Made by a program: the position numbers and the translations under genes. A stretch of 64,000 nt of DNA from JAHEKO01 sp965212505 (GTDB taxonomy: Bacteria; Acidobacteriota; Thermoanaerobaculia; Multivoradales; JAHEKO01). The notes below the pieces were generated by a model. It had not been told where the DNA came from. It was given only the letters and a program-made list of their open reading frames with translations, and made no database searches. Each line of letters begins with the position of its first letter. Positions within the stretch are counted from its first letter, which is position 1. Of the stretch, positions 1-8,064 are shown one piece after another. The stretch spans positions 806,001-870,000 of the forward strand of contig OZ243123.1 in NCBI GenBank assembly GCA_965212505.1, read 5' to 3'.

Positions 1-19
1 GACCGTCAGCCGTGCTCGG

Positions 20-544
20 CTAGTTCGCTTCTCGAGGCAGGAGCCCGGGGATCGCGGCGAGGATGGCGGCCGGCTCGAGGTCGACACCGACTACACGTCC
101 GGATCGGTCGACGAGCAGGGTCCGCGGCAGTTGCTCGACCTGAAAGCGCCGGGCAATTGGTCCTGCGAAGCCCCGGCCGTCGTGCAACTGCGGCCAGTCG
201 AGGGCTTGCCGGCGCAGAAAGCTGGTGACGGCTCGGCGGTCGCTCCGATTGAGCGAGACCCCGAGGACGAGGAAGCCACGCTCACCGTAGCGCTCTGTCG
301 CATCACGGAAGGTGGGGAAGGCGGCCAGGCAAGGAGCGCACCAGGTGGCCCAGAAATCGATCAGGACAACCTTGTCGGCGAGCGTCTCGTCGTTCCATCG
401 ACGGCCTTGGAGATCGCGCTCATCGAACTCGGCCCAGATCGAGGGCACAGGCGGACTCGTGGGTTCGGTCGAGCTCACGACCGACGGCGCGCTCAACAGC
501 GCCAGGCCGAGCAAGCCTCCGGCGAGCGCCTGAACCGCGGTCAC
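20..544 (-). CDS. TlpA-like periplasmic thioredoxin
   Basis: This 174-residue protein has an N-terminal hydrophobic signal or anchor (residues 5-25) and a thioredoxin fold. The redox motif is W68-C-A-P-C72 and the family cis-proline is at about P140. The family reduces or isomerises disulfides, or keeps cysteines reduced for metal insertion, outside the cytoplasm. The GTG start overlaps the stop of the TonB receptor by four bases (GTGA), so translation is probably coupled. It is the last gene of the oxidase / ZIP / cupredoxin / TonB operon, which suggests a role with the copper sites or with the cysteine pair of the receptor. That role is inferred from context only. Confidence 0.85.
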   Translation of the reverse strand: MTAVQALAGGLLGLALLSAPSVVSSTEPTSPPVPSIWAEFDERDLQGRRWNDETLADKVVLIDFWATWCAPCLAAFPTFRDATERYGERGFLVLGVSLNRSDRRAVTSFLRRQALDWPQLHDGRGFAGPIARRFQVEQLPRTLLVDRSGRVVGVDLEPAAILAAIPGLLPREAN

Positions 545-2817
545 AGCTCGAACTTGGCGCCGACGAAGTAGCTCCTCGGCAGCCGCGGACCGTACACGTA
601 GTTCGAATCGCGAAGCGGCCCGCGATCGAGGTCCTCTTGATAGGTGTCGGTCAGGTTTTTGGCTCCGACGATGACGCGCAAGCTCCGCTGGCCGTTGCGG
701 CCGAGCGTCACTCGGCGCGCGATGTTGACGTCGAGCGACAGGAACGAAGGGGTGGTCTCGAGCCGATCCTCTTCGATGAACCCAGCGTAGTGCGGGGCCT
801 TCATCGGACCGGTGTAGCGCACGCCGACGAAGACATCAGCGATCTTCGGTGACCAGTTGATCAGGGCGTTGCCGTACCGCTCGGGTGTTCGGAAGAAGTC
901 GCGGCTACCGAAGTCGGGCTCCGGGTCGCGAAAGCGAGCGCTCTGGAAGACGTAGCTGGCTTCCGCCGACCAGGTCGATCCGAGGCGGAGGGCACCGCTG
1001 AGTTCGATCCCCTCGACCGTGGCGCTACCAAAATTGACCTTGGTGAACTCGATCGCTTCGGTGAGAGGATCGTCGGTCTCGGAGCTGTTGAAGAGGTCGT
1101 CGATTTCGGTCCGGAAGGCGTGCGCCTCGAGGAGAGCGACACCGCGACGCCCCAGCTCGGGCCGCCACTCGAAGCTCAGCGATTGATTGAGCGAGCTCTC
1201 TTCGACGAGAGCGGCCGAGTTCCGGACCACCTGGCTCTGGCCACCGCCGACGAGCGTGATGTGTAGGTCCTCGTCGAACACAACCGGCGGCCGAAAGCCG
1301 CGCGCCACCGAGAGGCGCACGCTCAAATCCGACTGCGGCGACCAGAGGAGTGCCGCCCGGGGGGAGACGACCGGGTCGGCCAGTTCTGAGTGATCGTCGA
1401 CCCGCGCACCGTAGAGAATGCCGAACCGCTTGCCGATCTTTCGATCGTGCTGCGCGAACAGCGCACGATTCTGGTAGTTGGCTTCGATGCGGCGACCGTA
1501 GCCGGGCTGGCGATCGTCGATCTCGTCGCGAGAGTATTGAAGGCCCCAGGTCAGGGTTCCCTGGTCTCGGTACAGGTTGAACTGCGAGTCGACGACCCAG
1601 AGTGGGTTGTCGGTGGTGCCGTACGCGTTGGGATCGAAGTCCGCACCGTAGTAGCTCTCTCGCTCGGTGTTCGAGTACGAGGCGACGAGCCGGTAGTCGA
1701 ACGTGCCGCCAACGGTATGGAGCCAACGCAATGTGCCGCCGATGCGCTCGCTCAGGATCTCCTCCGCGACGCGGGTCTCGTGTGGAGCCAGGTCGATGCC
1801 CAACATGTCGCCGCCACGACGGTCCTCGTAGGTACGGCTGAGGTCGATCGAGACGGCTGCGGTGTCGTTCCGAACGTAGCTTGTGCTCCGAACTCCGAAG
1901 GCTTCCAGGCTCCGACGCGTCACCTCGGAGAACTCGTCGCCGTCCAGGTCTGCCGCCTCCACCTCGTCGAGCTGGCCGTAGGCGGTCCAGCCGGTCCGCT
2001 GCCCCCCGGACGTCCAGTCGACGCCAGCACTCAGGGAGAATCCAGGCTCGCCGCCCGTCTCCGAGACGCGACTCTCGATCACCGCTCCGGTGCTCGACGG
2101 CTCGTGAGGGATCAGATTGATGACGCCGGCGATTGCGCCGCCGCCGTAGAGCGCGGAGCCACCGCCCTTGACGACTTCGATCGACTCGATGATGCGCGCC
2201 GGAAGCTGTTCGATGCCGTAGACGAGAGCCAGTGACGAGACCGTCGGCTGGCCATCGATCAGAATCTGCGAGTAGGCACCGTCGAGCCCGAGCATGCGGA
2301 CCTGCGAGGTGTTGCAGTTCTGGCAGTTGTTCTCGACCCGGAGACCCGGTGTCCACTCCACCGCGTCGGCGAGGGTGCGGGCTCCGATCGCGTCGAGGTC
2401 TTCGCGCCGCAACGTCTGCACGTGGATTGGCGAGTCGGCCAAGCGCCGCTCGCTCCCGGTGGTGGTGACGACCATCTCCTCCCCGAAGGCCGGCACGAGA
2501 GTGATCTCGAGCGACGCAGCCACCCCCGGTTCGATCTCGACGCGCCCGCCGCTGATGGAGAAGCCGTCGGCGACGGCCACGACCTCGTGCACTCCCAGCT
2601 CGAGCCCGGAGAGGCAGAATCGACCGTCTCTGTCCGCCTCGGCCGAAACTTCGACATTGGCGACCGAGACGAACGCTCCAGCGACCGGTGTCCGGTCACG
2701 GTCCAAGACCGAGCCCCGAAGGGTGCATTCGGAGGTCGCGGCTCCGACGGGTATCGACACGAGCATCGCAGTCGCGCACAGGGCGCGAGCGATCGTGCCA
2801 ACAGCGCAGCGGGTCAT
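541..2817 (-). CDS. TonB-dependent outer-membrane receptor
   Basis: The 758-residue protein has a signal peptide (about 1-28), a carboxypeptidase-regulatory-like beta domain (about 30-108), a plug (about 118-235) and a beta-barrel ending in a hydrophobic strand with terminal FEL. It should import a substrate across the outer membrane using TonB energy. The plug carries an unusual N-C-Q-N-C motif (C165, C168) before the QVRMLGLDG segment, which could bind metal or form a disulfide. The ATG overlaps the cupredoxin stop (ATGA). Neighbouring ZIP-type, cupredoxin and multicopper oxidase genes and a divergent DtxR-family regulator suggest a metal or metallophore substrate. The identity of the substrate cannot be read from the sequence. 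Confidence 0.92.
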   Translation of the reverse strand: MTRCAVGTIARALCATAMLVSIPVGAATSECTLRGSVLDRDRTPVAGAFVSVANVEVSAEADRDGRFCLSGLELGVHEVVAVADGFSISGGRVEIEPGVAASLEITLVPAFGEEMVVTTTGSERRLADSPIHVQTLRREDLDAIGARTLADAVEWTPGLRVENNCQNCNTSQVRMLGLDGAYSQILIDGQPTVSSLALVYGIEQLPARIIESIEVVKGGGSALYGGGAIAGVINLIPHEPSSTGAVIESRVSETGGEPGFSLSAGVDWTSGGQRTGWTAYGQLDEVEAADLDGDEFSEVTRRSLEAFGVRSTSYVRNDTAAVSIDLSRTYEDRRGGDMLGIDLAPHETRVAEEILSERIGGTLRWLHTVGGTFDYRLVASYSNTERESYYGADFDPNAYGTTDNPLWVVDSQFNLYRDQGTLTWGLQYSRDEIDDRQPGYGRRIEANYQNRALFAQHDRKIGKRFGILYGARVDDHSELADPVVSPRAALLWSPQSDLSVRLSVARGFRPPVVFDEDLHITLVGGGQSQVVRNSAALVEESSLNQSLSFEWRPELGRRGVALLEAHAFRTEIDDLFNSSETDDPLTEAIEFTKVNFGSATVEGIELSGALRLGSTWSAEASYVFQSARFRDPEPDFGSRDFFRTPERYGNALINWSPKIADVFVGVRYTGPMKAPHYAGFIEEDRLETTPSFLSLDVNIARRVTLGRNGQRSLRVIVGAKNLTDTYQEDLDRGPLRDSNYVYGPRLPRSYFVGAKFEL

Positions 2818-3209
2818 CGAACGACCAGCTCGCCCCGCATCATCACCGCGTGGGTGGAGCAGACGTACTCGTGACGCCCTAGCTCGTTCGGTGCGGTGAA
2901 GAGCACCGAGTCCGTGCTGCCGTCCCCTTGGATCAGGCGTGTGGTGAGCTCGAGCGAATCGACAGCCCAGTCGTGAAGCAGGCCGCGGTCGCGGTTGACG
3001 AGCGTCAGTCGTACGGTCTCCCCCGGAGCGACGTCGAGCGGTGGATTCGCGCGACTGTCGTTCGGCAGATAGAAGGCCATGTCCTCGGCGATCAAGATGA
3101 TCTCGCGCTCCTTGGACTTGGAGGCGGCGGCGACCGTAAGCGACAGCGCGCCGACGACCACCGCGATCACGAGCAGGGCCAGGAAGTTTCTCTTGGTTGT
3201 TTCACTCAT
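2814..3209 (-). CDS. Membrane-anchored cupredoxin-domain protein
   Basis: This 131-residue protein has one N-terminal membrane segment or signal (about 9-29) and a cupredoxin fold. Visible type-1 copper ligands are a histidine in LLHDWAVDS and the C-terminal C-x2-H-x2-M cluster (VCSTHAVMMRG). Such domains carry single electrons or hold copper in the periplasm. It lies seven bases after the ZIP-like gene and overlaps the TonB receptor start by four bases. A likely partner is the multicopper oxidase encoded first in the operon, either as electron donor or as copper donor. That pairing is inference. Confidence 0.85.
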   Translation of the reverse strand: MSETTKRNFLALLVIAVVVGALSLTVAAASKSKEREIILIAEDMAFYLPNDSRANPPLDVAPGETVRLTLVNRDRGLLHDWAVDSLELTTRLIQGDGSTDSVLFTAPNELGRHEYVCSTHAVMMRGELVVR

Positions 3210-3216
3210 AGGGACC

Positions 3217-4371
3217 TCAACCGACCAGCATGCCGGTCAGATACATGATTCCGAAACCTGTCATCAGCCCGCCGACCACCGGCCGACTTCTGAGGAAGGC
3301 GCCGAGCGGTCGCTCTCCGGCAACAGCTCCGATGATCTGGACGACCACCTGCGCGATCGCTCCGGTGCCGATCGCCAGGAAGACGACCGACCAGAAGGGC
3401 GAGTAGACGAAGCCACCCAGCCAAGCGCCGAGAATCGTCGGCGCACCGGCGACAAAACCGAGCCAGAGCAGGCGTCCGATTCCGGTCGGCGTCTTGGAGA
3501 GGGGGGCGACGATCGCCAGCCCCTCGGTGGTGTTGTGCAGGGTGAAGCCGAGGATCAACAAGGTGCCGAGTGCCGCTTCGCCCACGGCGAAGGCAGCACC
3601 AATTGCCAGTCCCTCGGCGAAGTTGTGAAGGCCGATGCCGATGGCGACGAGCAGCGCGGCGCCCCAGGCGCTCGAGCTGCTGTTTTGCTTCAGTCGCTCG
3701 CCGAGTCCATCGATGGCGAGATAGGCGAAGATCGCAACGATCGAGAAGAGGGTGACCGCCTGGTACGACTCGGCGACGCCCCCGGCGATCTCGAGTCCGT
3801 CGTGAGTCGTGTCGAGGAACAGAAACGCCAGCAGGCCGACCGTTAGTGCCAGCACGAAGTCGTAGCCGGACTTGCCGAGACCGCGCATGAGCGGATACCA
3901 GAGCAGGCCGATGGCGACCGGCAGCACGCCGACGTAGAGCCCGATCAGCGTGAAGATGCCGAAGAAGCGCGCGCTGGGTTCTGGGGTCGCCACGGCGACT
4001 TCGATCTCGTGGTCGAAGGTTACGCCCGTGGCGGAGATCAGGACGACCTCGTGAACCTCTCCGTCGACCCACGGGTAGGGCAGTTGCAACGTGGCGCTCC
4101 CGAGGTGCGCCAGGGGCCCTGTCGGTTCCTGTGTGAAGTTCCAGTACGCCTCGTCGACCATGACCTGCGCGATCGTCACGGGGTCGGGCCCGTCGTTGAG
4201 CACGTCGATCTCGATGCCGTGGTCGTCGAGCTTCACGCGCTCGAAGACGAGCTCTTCGATCGGCGGCGCGTCGCCACGAACCGACTTGGTGACGTCCGAG
4301 CGAACGATCACCCACAGCAGCGCCGAAAGCAGCAGCAGTGGCAAGATTGCGAGAGCCCAGCGCGAGTTCAT
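3217..4371 (-). CDS. ZIP-family metal transporter with extracytoplasmic N-terminal domain
   Basis: The start at 4371 is chosen because it overlaps the multicopper oxidase stop (ATGA) and opens with a clean membrane segment (residues 6-24). The frame stays open upstream to 4491, but that part lies inside the oxidase gene. Residues about 30-130 form a soluble beta-rich domain. Residues 137-384 form roughly eight hydrophobic segments with the two ZIP signature helices, HN-FAEG at 249-254 and HN-TTEG at 279-284. ZIP proteins move divalent metals such as Zn, Fe or Mn toward the cytoplasm. The extra N-terminal domain is atypical for ZIP proteins and may receive metal or contact the oxidase. Confidence 0.85.
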   Translation of the reverse strand: MNSRWALAILPLLLLSALLWVIVRSDVTKSVRGDAPPIEELVFERVKLDDHGIEIDVLNDGPDPVTIAQVMVDEAYWNFTQEPTGPLAHLGSATLQLPYPWVDGEVHEVVLISATGVTFDHEIEVAVATPEPSARFFGIFTLIGLYVGVLPVAIGLLWYPLMRGLGKSGYDFVLALTVGLLAFLFLDTTHDGLEIAGGVAESYQAVTLFSIVAIFAYLAIDGLGERLKQNSSSSAWGAALLVAIGIGLHNFAEGLAIGAAFAVGEAALGTLLILGFTLHNTTEGLAIVAPLSKTPTGIGRLLWLGFVAGAPTILGAWLGGFVYSPFWSVVFLAIGTGAIAQVVVQIIGAVAGERPLGAFLRSRPVVGGLMTGFGIMYLTGMLVG

Positions 4372-5384
4372 GCGCGCGCCTCGAAGAGCCCCATCCAACC
4401 GAGTTCGGCGAACTCGCTCTGGTGGGCGTGGAACATGAACTTGCCGGGGTAGCGGAAGCGCGTTTCGAGAATCGCCCGCTCGCCCTGGCACATCATGACC
4501 GTGTCGGTGACCTCGTCGGTTGTCAGACGTGTACCGGTGCGGTTGACGTCGAAGAACATCCCGTGGAGGTGAAAGCTGTTGACGAGATCGAACTCGGTCA
4601 GGTTCAGCAGGTAGATCCGCACGAGGTCACCAACCTTCACCTCGATCGGCTCGGCCATGTGAAAAAACGCCACCGTGTTGACGGCGTAGACCTCGTTGTC
4701 GCCATCGAAGTTGGTGTCGAAGGCGTTCATCACCATCACCAGCTCATGCGCCGGCTCCCGCGGCTCCTTGGGGTCGACGATGAACGTGCCGTAGAGCCCC
4801 TTGTGGATGTGGCGTTTCAGCGGGATGGCGTGGCAGTGGTAGAGATGCAATCCGAACGGCTCTGCGATGAACTCGTAGAGAAACTCGTCGCCCGGCGCGA
4901 CCTGGTGCTCGGGGAGCGAGCCGTCCATCTCCGGTGCGTGCCAGCCGTGGAAGTGAATGGTGTGCGGGTGGGTGCCCTGGTTGACGAAGCGCACCCTGAC
5001 CCGGTCGCCCTCGGTCGCCCGCAGGGTCGGGCCGGGAACCTGGCCGTTGTACGTCCAGGCGGGGAAGAAGACGCCCGGGGCGATCTCGACCTCGCGATCG
5101 ACCGCGAACAGCTCGTATTCGCGCAGCGTCGTGCCGTCGGCCTGTGGCGTTTCGCGGTAGTACCGATCGCGCTCCGCCGCCTCGAGCTCAGAGAAGTTCC
5201 AGCTTTCGAGGAACCGGCCGGGGTGGAAGAGAGTGGTATCCACCGTACCGACGACGCCCAGAGCGTGCGGGTGCTCCATGCGCCCGGCGGAGTCACTGGC
5301 CTGCGCCAGACCGCCGACGCCAGCGGCGATCGGTCCAATGCCTGCGGCCTGCAGGAGCGCACGGCGGGATACGGGTTTCTTCAT
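4368..5384 (-). CDS. Two-domain multicopper oxidase, Tat-exported
   Basis: The 338-residue protein starts with a twin-arginine-type signal (S6-R-R-A-L-L, then a hydrophobic stretch and AQA). Two cupredoxin domains follow, with HxH copper motifs at H144/H146, H183-C184-H185, H272/H274 and H319/H321. The only cysteine of the HCH type is in the first domain, so the type-1 site is there, as in copper nitrite reductases. The second domain has H-A-H and lacks the cysteine. The family oxidises metals or phenols, or reduces nitrite. It is the first gene of the operon and diverges from the metalloregulator, which favours a metal-oxidase role over nitrite reduction. The substrate is unproven. Confidence 0.88.
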   Translation of the reverse strand: MKKPVSRRALLQAAGIGPIAAGVGGLAQASDSAGRMEHPHALGVVGTVDTTLFHPGRFLESWNFSELEAAERDRYYRETPQADGTTLREYELFAVDREVEIAPGVFFPAWTYNGQVPGPTLRATEGDRVRVRFVNQGTHPHTIHFHGWHAPEMDGSLPEHQVAPGDEFLYEFIAEPFGLHLYHCHAIPLKRHIHKGLYGTFIVDPKEPREPAHELVMVMNAFDTNFDGDNEVYAVNTVAFFHMAEPIEVKVGDLVRIYLLNLTEFDLVNSFHLHGMFFDVNRTGTRLTTDEVTDTVMMCQGERAILETRFRYPGKFMFHAHQSEFAELGWMGLFEARA

Positions 5385-5390
5385 TTGATT

Positions 5391-5406
5391 TTTTGACTAG
5401 CCAAAA
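5391..5406. promoter_or_regulatory. Predicted metalloregulator operator
   Basis: TTTTGACTAGCCAAAA is a 16-base palindrome with one mismatched pair. It overlaps the -10/start region of the leftward oxidase operon promoter and lies upstream of the DtxR-family gene. Nearly the same sequence (TTTTTGAGTATCCAAAAA) occurs at 21469-21486 in the same position relative to another promoter. T-rich/A-rich arms of this kind resemble MntR/DtxR boxes. Confidence 0.65.
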
Positions 5407-5433
5407 TTACACTCTTGTTGGGCAAAAAGTCAA
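5406..5433 (-). promoter_or_regulatory. Promoter of the oxidase/ZIP/TonB operon
   Basis: On the minus strand TTGACT (5428-5433) is separated by 16 bases from TGTAAT (5406-5411), a good sigma-70-type match. The predicted start site falls inside the adjacent palindrome, as expected for repression by a metal-loaded regulator. Confidence 0.6.
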
Positions 5434-5468
5434 GGCAGCCGGTATCCTTTGTGCCCTGGAGCGAGACG

Positions 5469-6134
5469 ATGGCCACCAGTACAGTCGAGGACTATCTGAA
5501 GTGCATCCTGCTCGAGGGCCAGAAGTCCAAGGGCTCGCTGGTCACGATGGGGCGGATCGCCTCGGCGCTTTCGGTGGCGCCGGGCACGGTGACGTCCATG
5601 GTCAAGACCCTCTCGAAGAGCGGGCTGGTCTCTTATGAGCCGTATAGCGGTGTCGAGCTCACCGAGGCCGGACGACAGCTCGCGACGCACGTGCTGCGCC
5701 GACACCGACTGATCGAACTGTTCCTCGTACAGGTGCTCGGCGTCGACTGGAGCGAGGTACATGCCGAGGCCGAGCTTCTGGAGCACGCGGTCTCCGATGG
5801 TCTGATCGATCGTATGGACGAGATGCTGGGTCGGCCTTCGGTCGACCCCCACGGCGACCCGATTCCAGACGCGACCGGCCGCCTCCTGGAGCCAGAGGCC
5901 GCTTCGCTGCTCGGTTGCCCGCTGGCCCAGGCGGTGCGGGTCGTGCGGGTGATCGACCAGAGTCGTGACTTCTTACGGCTGGCCGAACGGGAAGGGCTCA
6001 TGCCGGGAAGCGAACTGACCGTTCGCTCGCGCAACGAGGCGGCGGGGACGGTGGTGGTCGAGTCGGCGGCGGGGCGTGAGGTCAGCCTGGGCTACCAAGC
6101 GGCCTCGAAGATTCAGGTCGCCCAGGCGGGCTGA
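5469..6134 (+). CDS. DtxR/MntR-family metal-dependent repressor
   Basis: The ATG at 5469 has GGAG seven bases upstream and gives the family N-terminus; an upstream in-frame TTG at 5415 lies in the operator region. The 221-residue protein has a winged helix (about 5-70), a metal-binding dimerisation domain (about 71-140) and a C-terminal SH3/FeoA-like domain (about 150-221). Residues matching MntR metal ligands are D8, H79, E102, E105 and H106. Position 11, a glutamate in Bacillus MntR, is lysine here. The protein should bind DNA when loaded with Mn, Fe or a similar ion. Its likely targets are the palindromes at 5391 and 21469. Confidence 0.9.
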   Translation: MATSTVEDYLKCILLEGQKSKGSLVTMGRIASALSVAPGTVTSMVKTLSKSGLVSYEPYSGVELTEAGRQLATHVLRRHRLIELFLVQVLGVDWSEVHAEAELLEHAVSDGLIDRMDEMLGRPSVDPHGDPIPDATGRLLEPEAASLLGCPLAQAVRVVRVIDQSRDFLRLAEREGLMPGSELTVRSRNEAAGTVVVESAAGREVSLGYQAASKIQVAQAG

Positions 6135-6148
6135 CGGATGTCTGCCGA

Positions 6149-7051
6149 CTAGCCGCGAACCCAGGCAGCGGCAAGGAGTCGGAGCCGGGTCCACGGGCCG
6201 AGCGAGGGTGGACCGTCGAGCAGTTGCGCCCCCTGTCGAGCGGCCGCTCGCGTCAGTTCGGCGGCGCTCGCTCGGAGATAGCGCGCCGCACGCCGTTGGG
6301 TTCTGGTCTCGTAGGCGGAGAACGGCTCGTCGAGGACTCTGCGGAGCGCTTCGCACTCGGCGCAGACCGCCCGCTCCAACGCCGCTCGATCGGGCTCGGT
6401 GCGAGTCCAGTCGTCGGGATAGGCGTCTCGCGGAACGCGTGGTCGGTGGCGACGGACGCCTTCGGCGAGGCCGAGGAGATCGGTCACGCGGAGGAGAGCG
6501 CCGGCCAGAGTCGCCGCGCTGTCGCCCTCGACACCGAGCGCCGCCGCCAGGGCGCTGCCCAAACCACGGGCTTCGGCTGCGGCCTCCTCCGCGCTCGCTG
6601 GACGTGGATTGACCACTCGCCGTCGGGCGGCGGCCAGAATCTCGTCGAGCGGCTCTCGCGGCCACGGGCCGGTCTCCGCGAGTGCGACGAAGGCCGGCTG
6701 CCCGGGGGGGTCGCCGTCGAGCGTCGCCTCGAGATCGAACTCGAGGCGATTGATCTGTGCGAGTCGCTCGCCCTCCAGGCCCGTCTGGTGCGCGAAGTCG
6801 AAGAGGGTCAGCGCGTAGGCGCCCAGAGCTTGGGCCCGCCGCCGCTCTCGGTCGCTCAGAAGAATCACCGCCGGTGCCAGATCACGGAGTGCGCCGCGAG
6901 TCACCGCCGCACAGATTTCCCGTGCTCGCTCGGGATCACGGTCGTCGAGTCGCGCTCGCAACTCGTCGGCCCAACGCGTGTGGTGACTCTGGCCGAAGGC
7001 GTCTGCCCGCCAGGCGGGGTCGTTGGGCGGGTCGGTGCGCGGAGGTTCCAT
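6149..7051 (-). CDS. Divergent squalene/phytoene synthase-family protein
   Basis: This 300-residue, all-alpha protein follows the trans-isoprenyl synthase (HH) layout. Helices around LTLFDFAHQTGL and LLRVTDLLGLAEGVRRHRPR correspond to the two substrate helices, and the later PRDAYPDDW resembles the GR-x-YLP-x-D region. The aspartate-rich metal motifs of active squalene or phytoene synthases are not intact (FDFAHQ where D-rich is expected), so catalysis is doubtful. The ATG at 7051 lies 23 bases from the GTG of the divergent deacetylase gene, so the two promoters must overlap. No other carotenoid or hopanoid gene is present. The fold assignment is moderate and the function unknown. Confidence 0.6.
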   Translation of the reverse strand: MEPPRTDPPNDPAWRADAFGQSHHTRWADELRARLDDRDPERAREICAAVTRGALRDLAPAVILLSDRERRRAQALGAYALTLFDFAHQTGLEGERLAQINRLEFDLEATLDGDPPGQPAFVALAETGPWPREPLDEILAAARRRVVNPRPASAEEAAAEARGLGSALAAALGVEGDSAATLAGALLRVTDLLGLAEGVRRHRPRVPRDAYPDDWTRTEPDRAALERAVCAECEALRRVLDEPFSAYETRTQRRAARYLRASAAELTRAAARQGAQLLDGPPSLGPWTRLRLLAAAWVRG

Positions 7052-7074
7052 TCCAGAGTGAGAGGATACCGGGC

Positions 7075-8013
7075 GTGAAGGTCTATTCGTCCGACCGCTT
7101 TGTCCTTCCGCTGCCGGACACCCATCGCTTCCCGATGGCCAAGTACCGGCTGCTGCGCGAGGCGGTCGAGGCGAGCGGGTGGCTGTCGCCCGACGATCTC
7201 CGAGAAGCGCCACGCGCGACCGACGAGGAGCTCTTGCGGGTTCACGACGTCGAGTATGTCGAACGCGTCACGACCGGCACTCTCAGTGCGGCCGAGGTGC
7301 GTCGCCTCGGCTTTCCGTGGTCGCCCGAACTGGTCGAGCGCTCGCGGCGGTCGGTCGGAGCGACGATCGCCGCCTGTCGAACGGCACTCGAGTCGGAGCG
7401 TGGCGTCAACCTGGCCGGCGGTACGCATCACGCCTTTGCCGACCGCGGCGGCGGCTTTTGCGTGTTCAACGACATCGCCGTCGCGATTCGTGCGATGCAG
7501 GCGTCGGAGTCTGTGCGAAGAGCGGTGGTGATCGACTGCGACGTTCACCAAGGCGACGGCACGGCGGCGATCTTCGCCGGCGACGACACGGTCTTCACCC
7601 TCTCGGTGCACGGCGCGCGGAACTACCCACTTCGGAAACAACCGAGCGATCTGGATGTGGCGCTCGACGATGGGGTAGACGACGCGGCCTACCTCGAGGC
7701 TTTGTCGCGGGCTCTCGAGCAGGTGGCGGACCACGACTCGTTCGACCTGGCGGTCTACCTCGCCGGTGCCGATCCGTATGCCGGCGACCGTCTCGGACGC
7801 CTGGCGGTGACCCCGGCAGGGTTGGCAACTCGCGATCGGCGGGTCTTCGACTTCTGCGACCGAAACGATCTGCCGGTGGCGCTCGTGATGGGTGGCGGCT
7901 ACGCGCCTGACGAATCGGAGATTGCCGCTCTGCACTTCGCGACGGTCTGCATCGCCGCGGGGGAGTCCTGTAGTACGATCGAAACGGGCCGGAAGAAGCG
8001 GGAAAACGTGTGA
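7075..8013 (+). CDS. Histone-deacetylase-superfamily amidohydrolase
   Basis: The 312-residue protein matches the arginase/deacetylase fold. It has the tandem histidines H118-H119, zinc ligands D156, H158 and probably D233, and the C-terminal MGGGY (273-277). The family removes acetyl or acyl groups from lysines, polyamines or related amides (AcuC/AphA-type proteins in bacteria). The GTG at 7075 is preferred because GAGAGG lies upstream and because starting at the internal ATG (MAKYRLL) would delete the N-terminal segment containing HRFPM that the family conserves. Nothing nearby names the substrate. Confidence 0.88.
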   Translation: MKVYSSDRFVLPLPDTHRFPMAKYRLLREAVEASGWLSPDDLREAPRATDEELLRVHDVEYVERVTTGTLSAAEVRRLGFPWSPELVERSRRSVGATIAACRTALESERGVNLAGGTHHAFADRGGGFCVFNDIAVAIRAMQASESVRRAVVIDCDVHQGDGTAAIFAGDDTVFTLSVHGARNYPLRKQPSDLDVALDDGVDDAAYLEALSRALEQVADHDSFDLAVYLAGADPYAGDRLGRLAVTPAGLATRDRRVFDFCDRNDLPVALVMGGGYAPDESEIAALHFATVCIAAGESCSTIETGRKKRENV

Positions 8014-8064
8014 ATTGGCTAACTCACAGCCGGCCGAGGGACCCATAGACTCCGGCTGAGCACG

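Noticed and set aside
4368..5384. Copper nitrite reductase
   Set aside because: The domain-1 type-1 site is similar, but the genes around it encode metal uptake and no denitrification gene is present, so the general oxidase name is safer.
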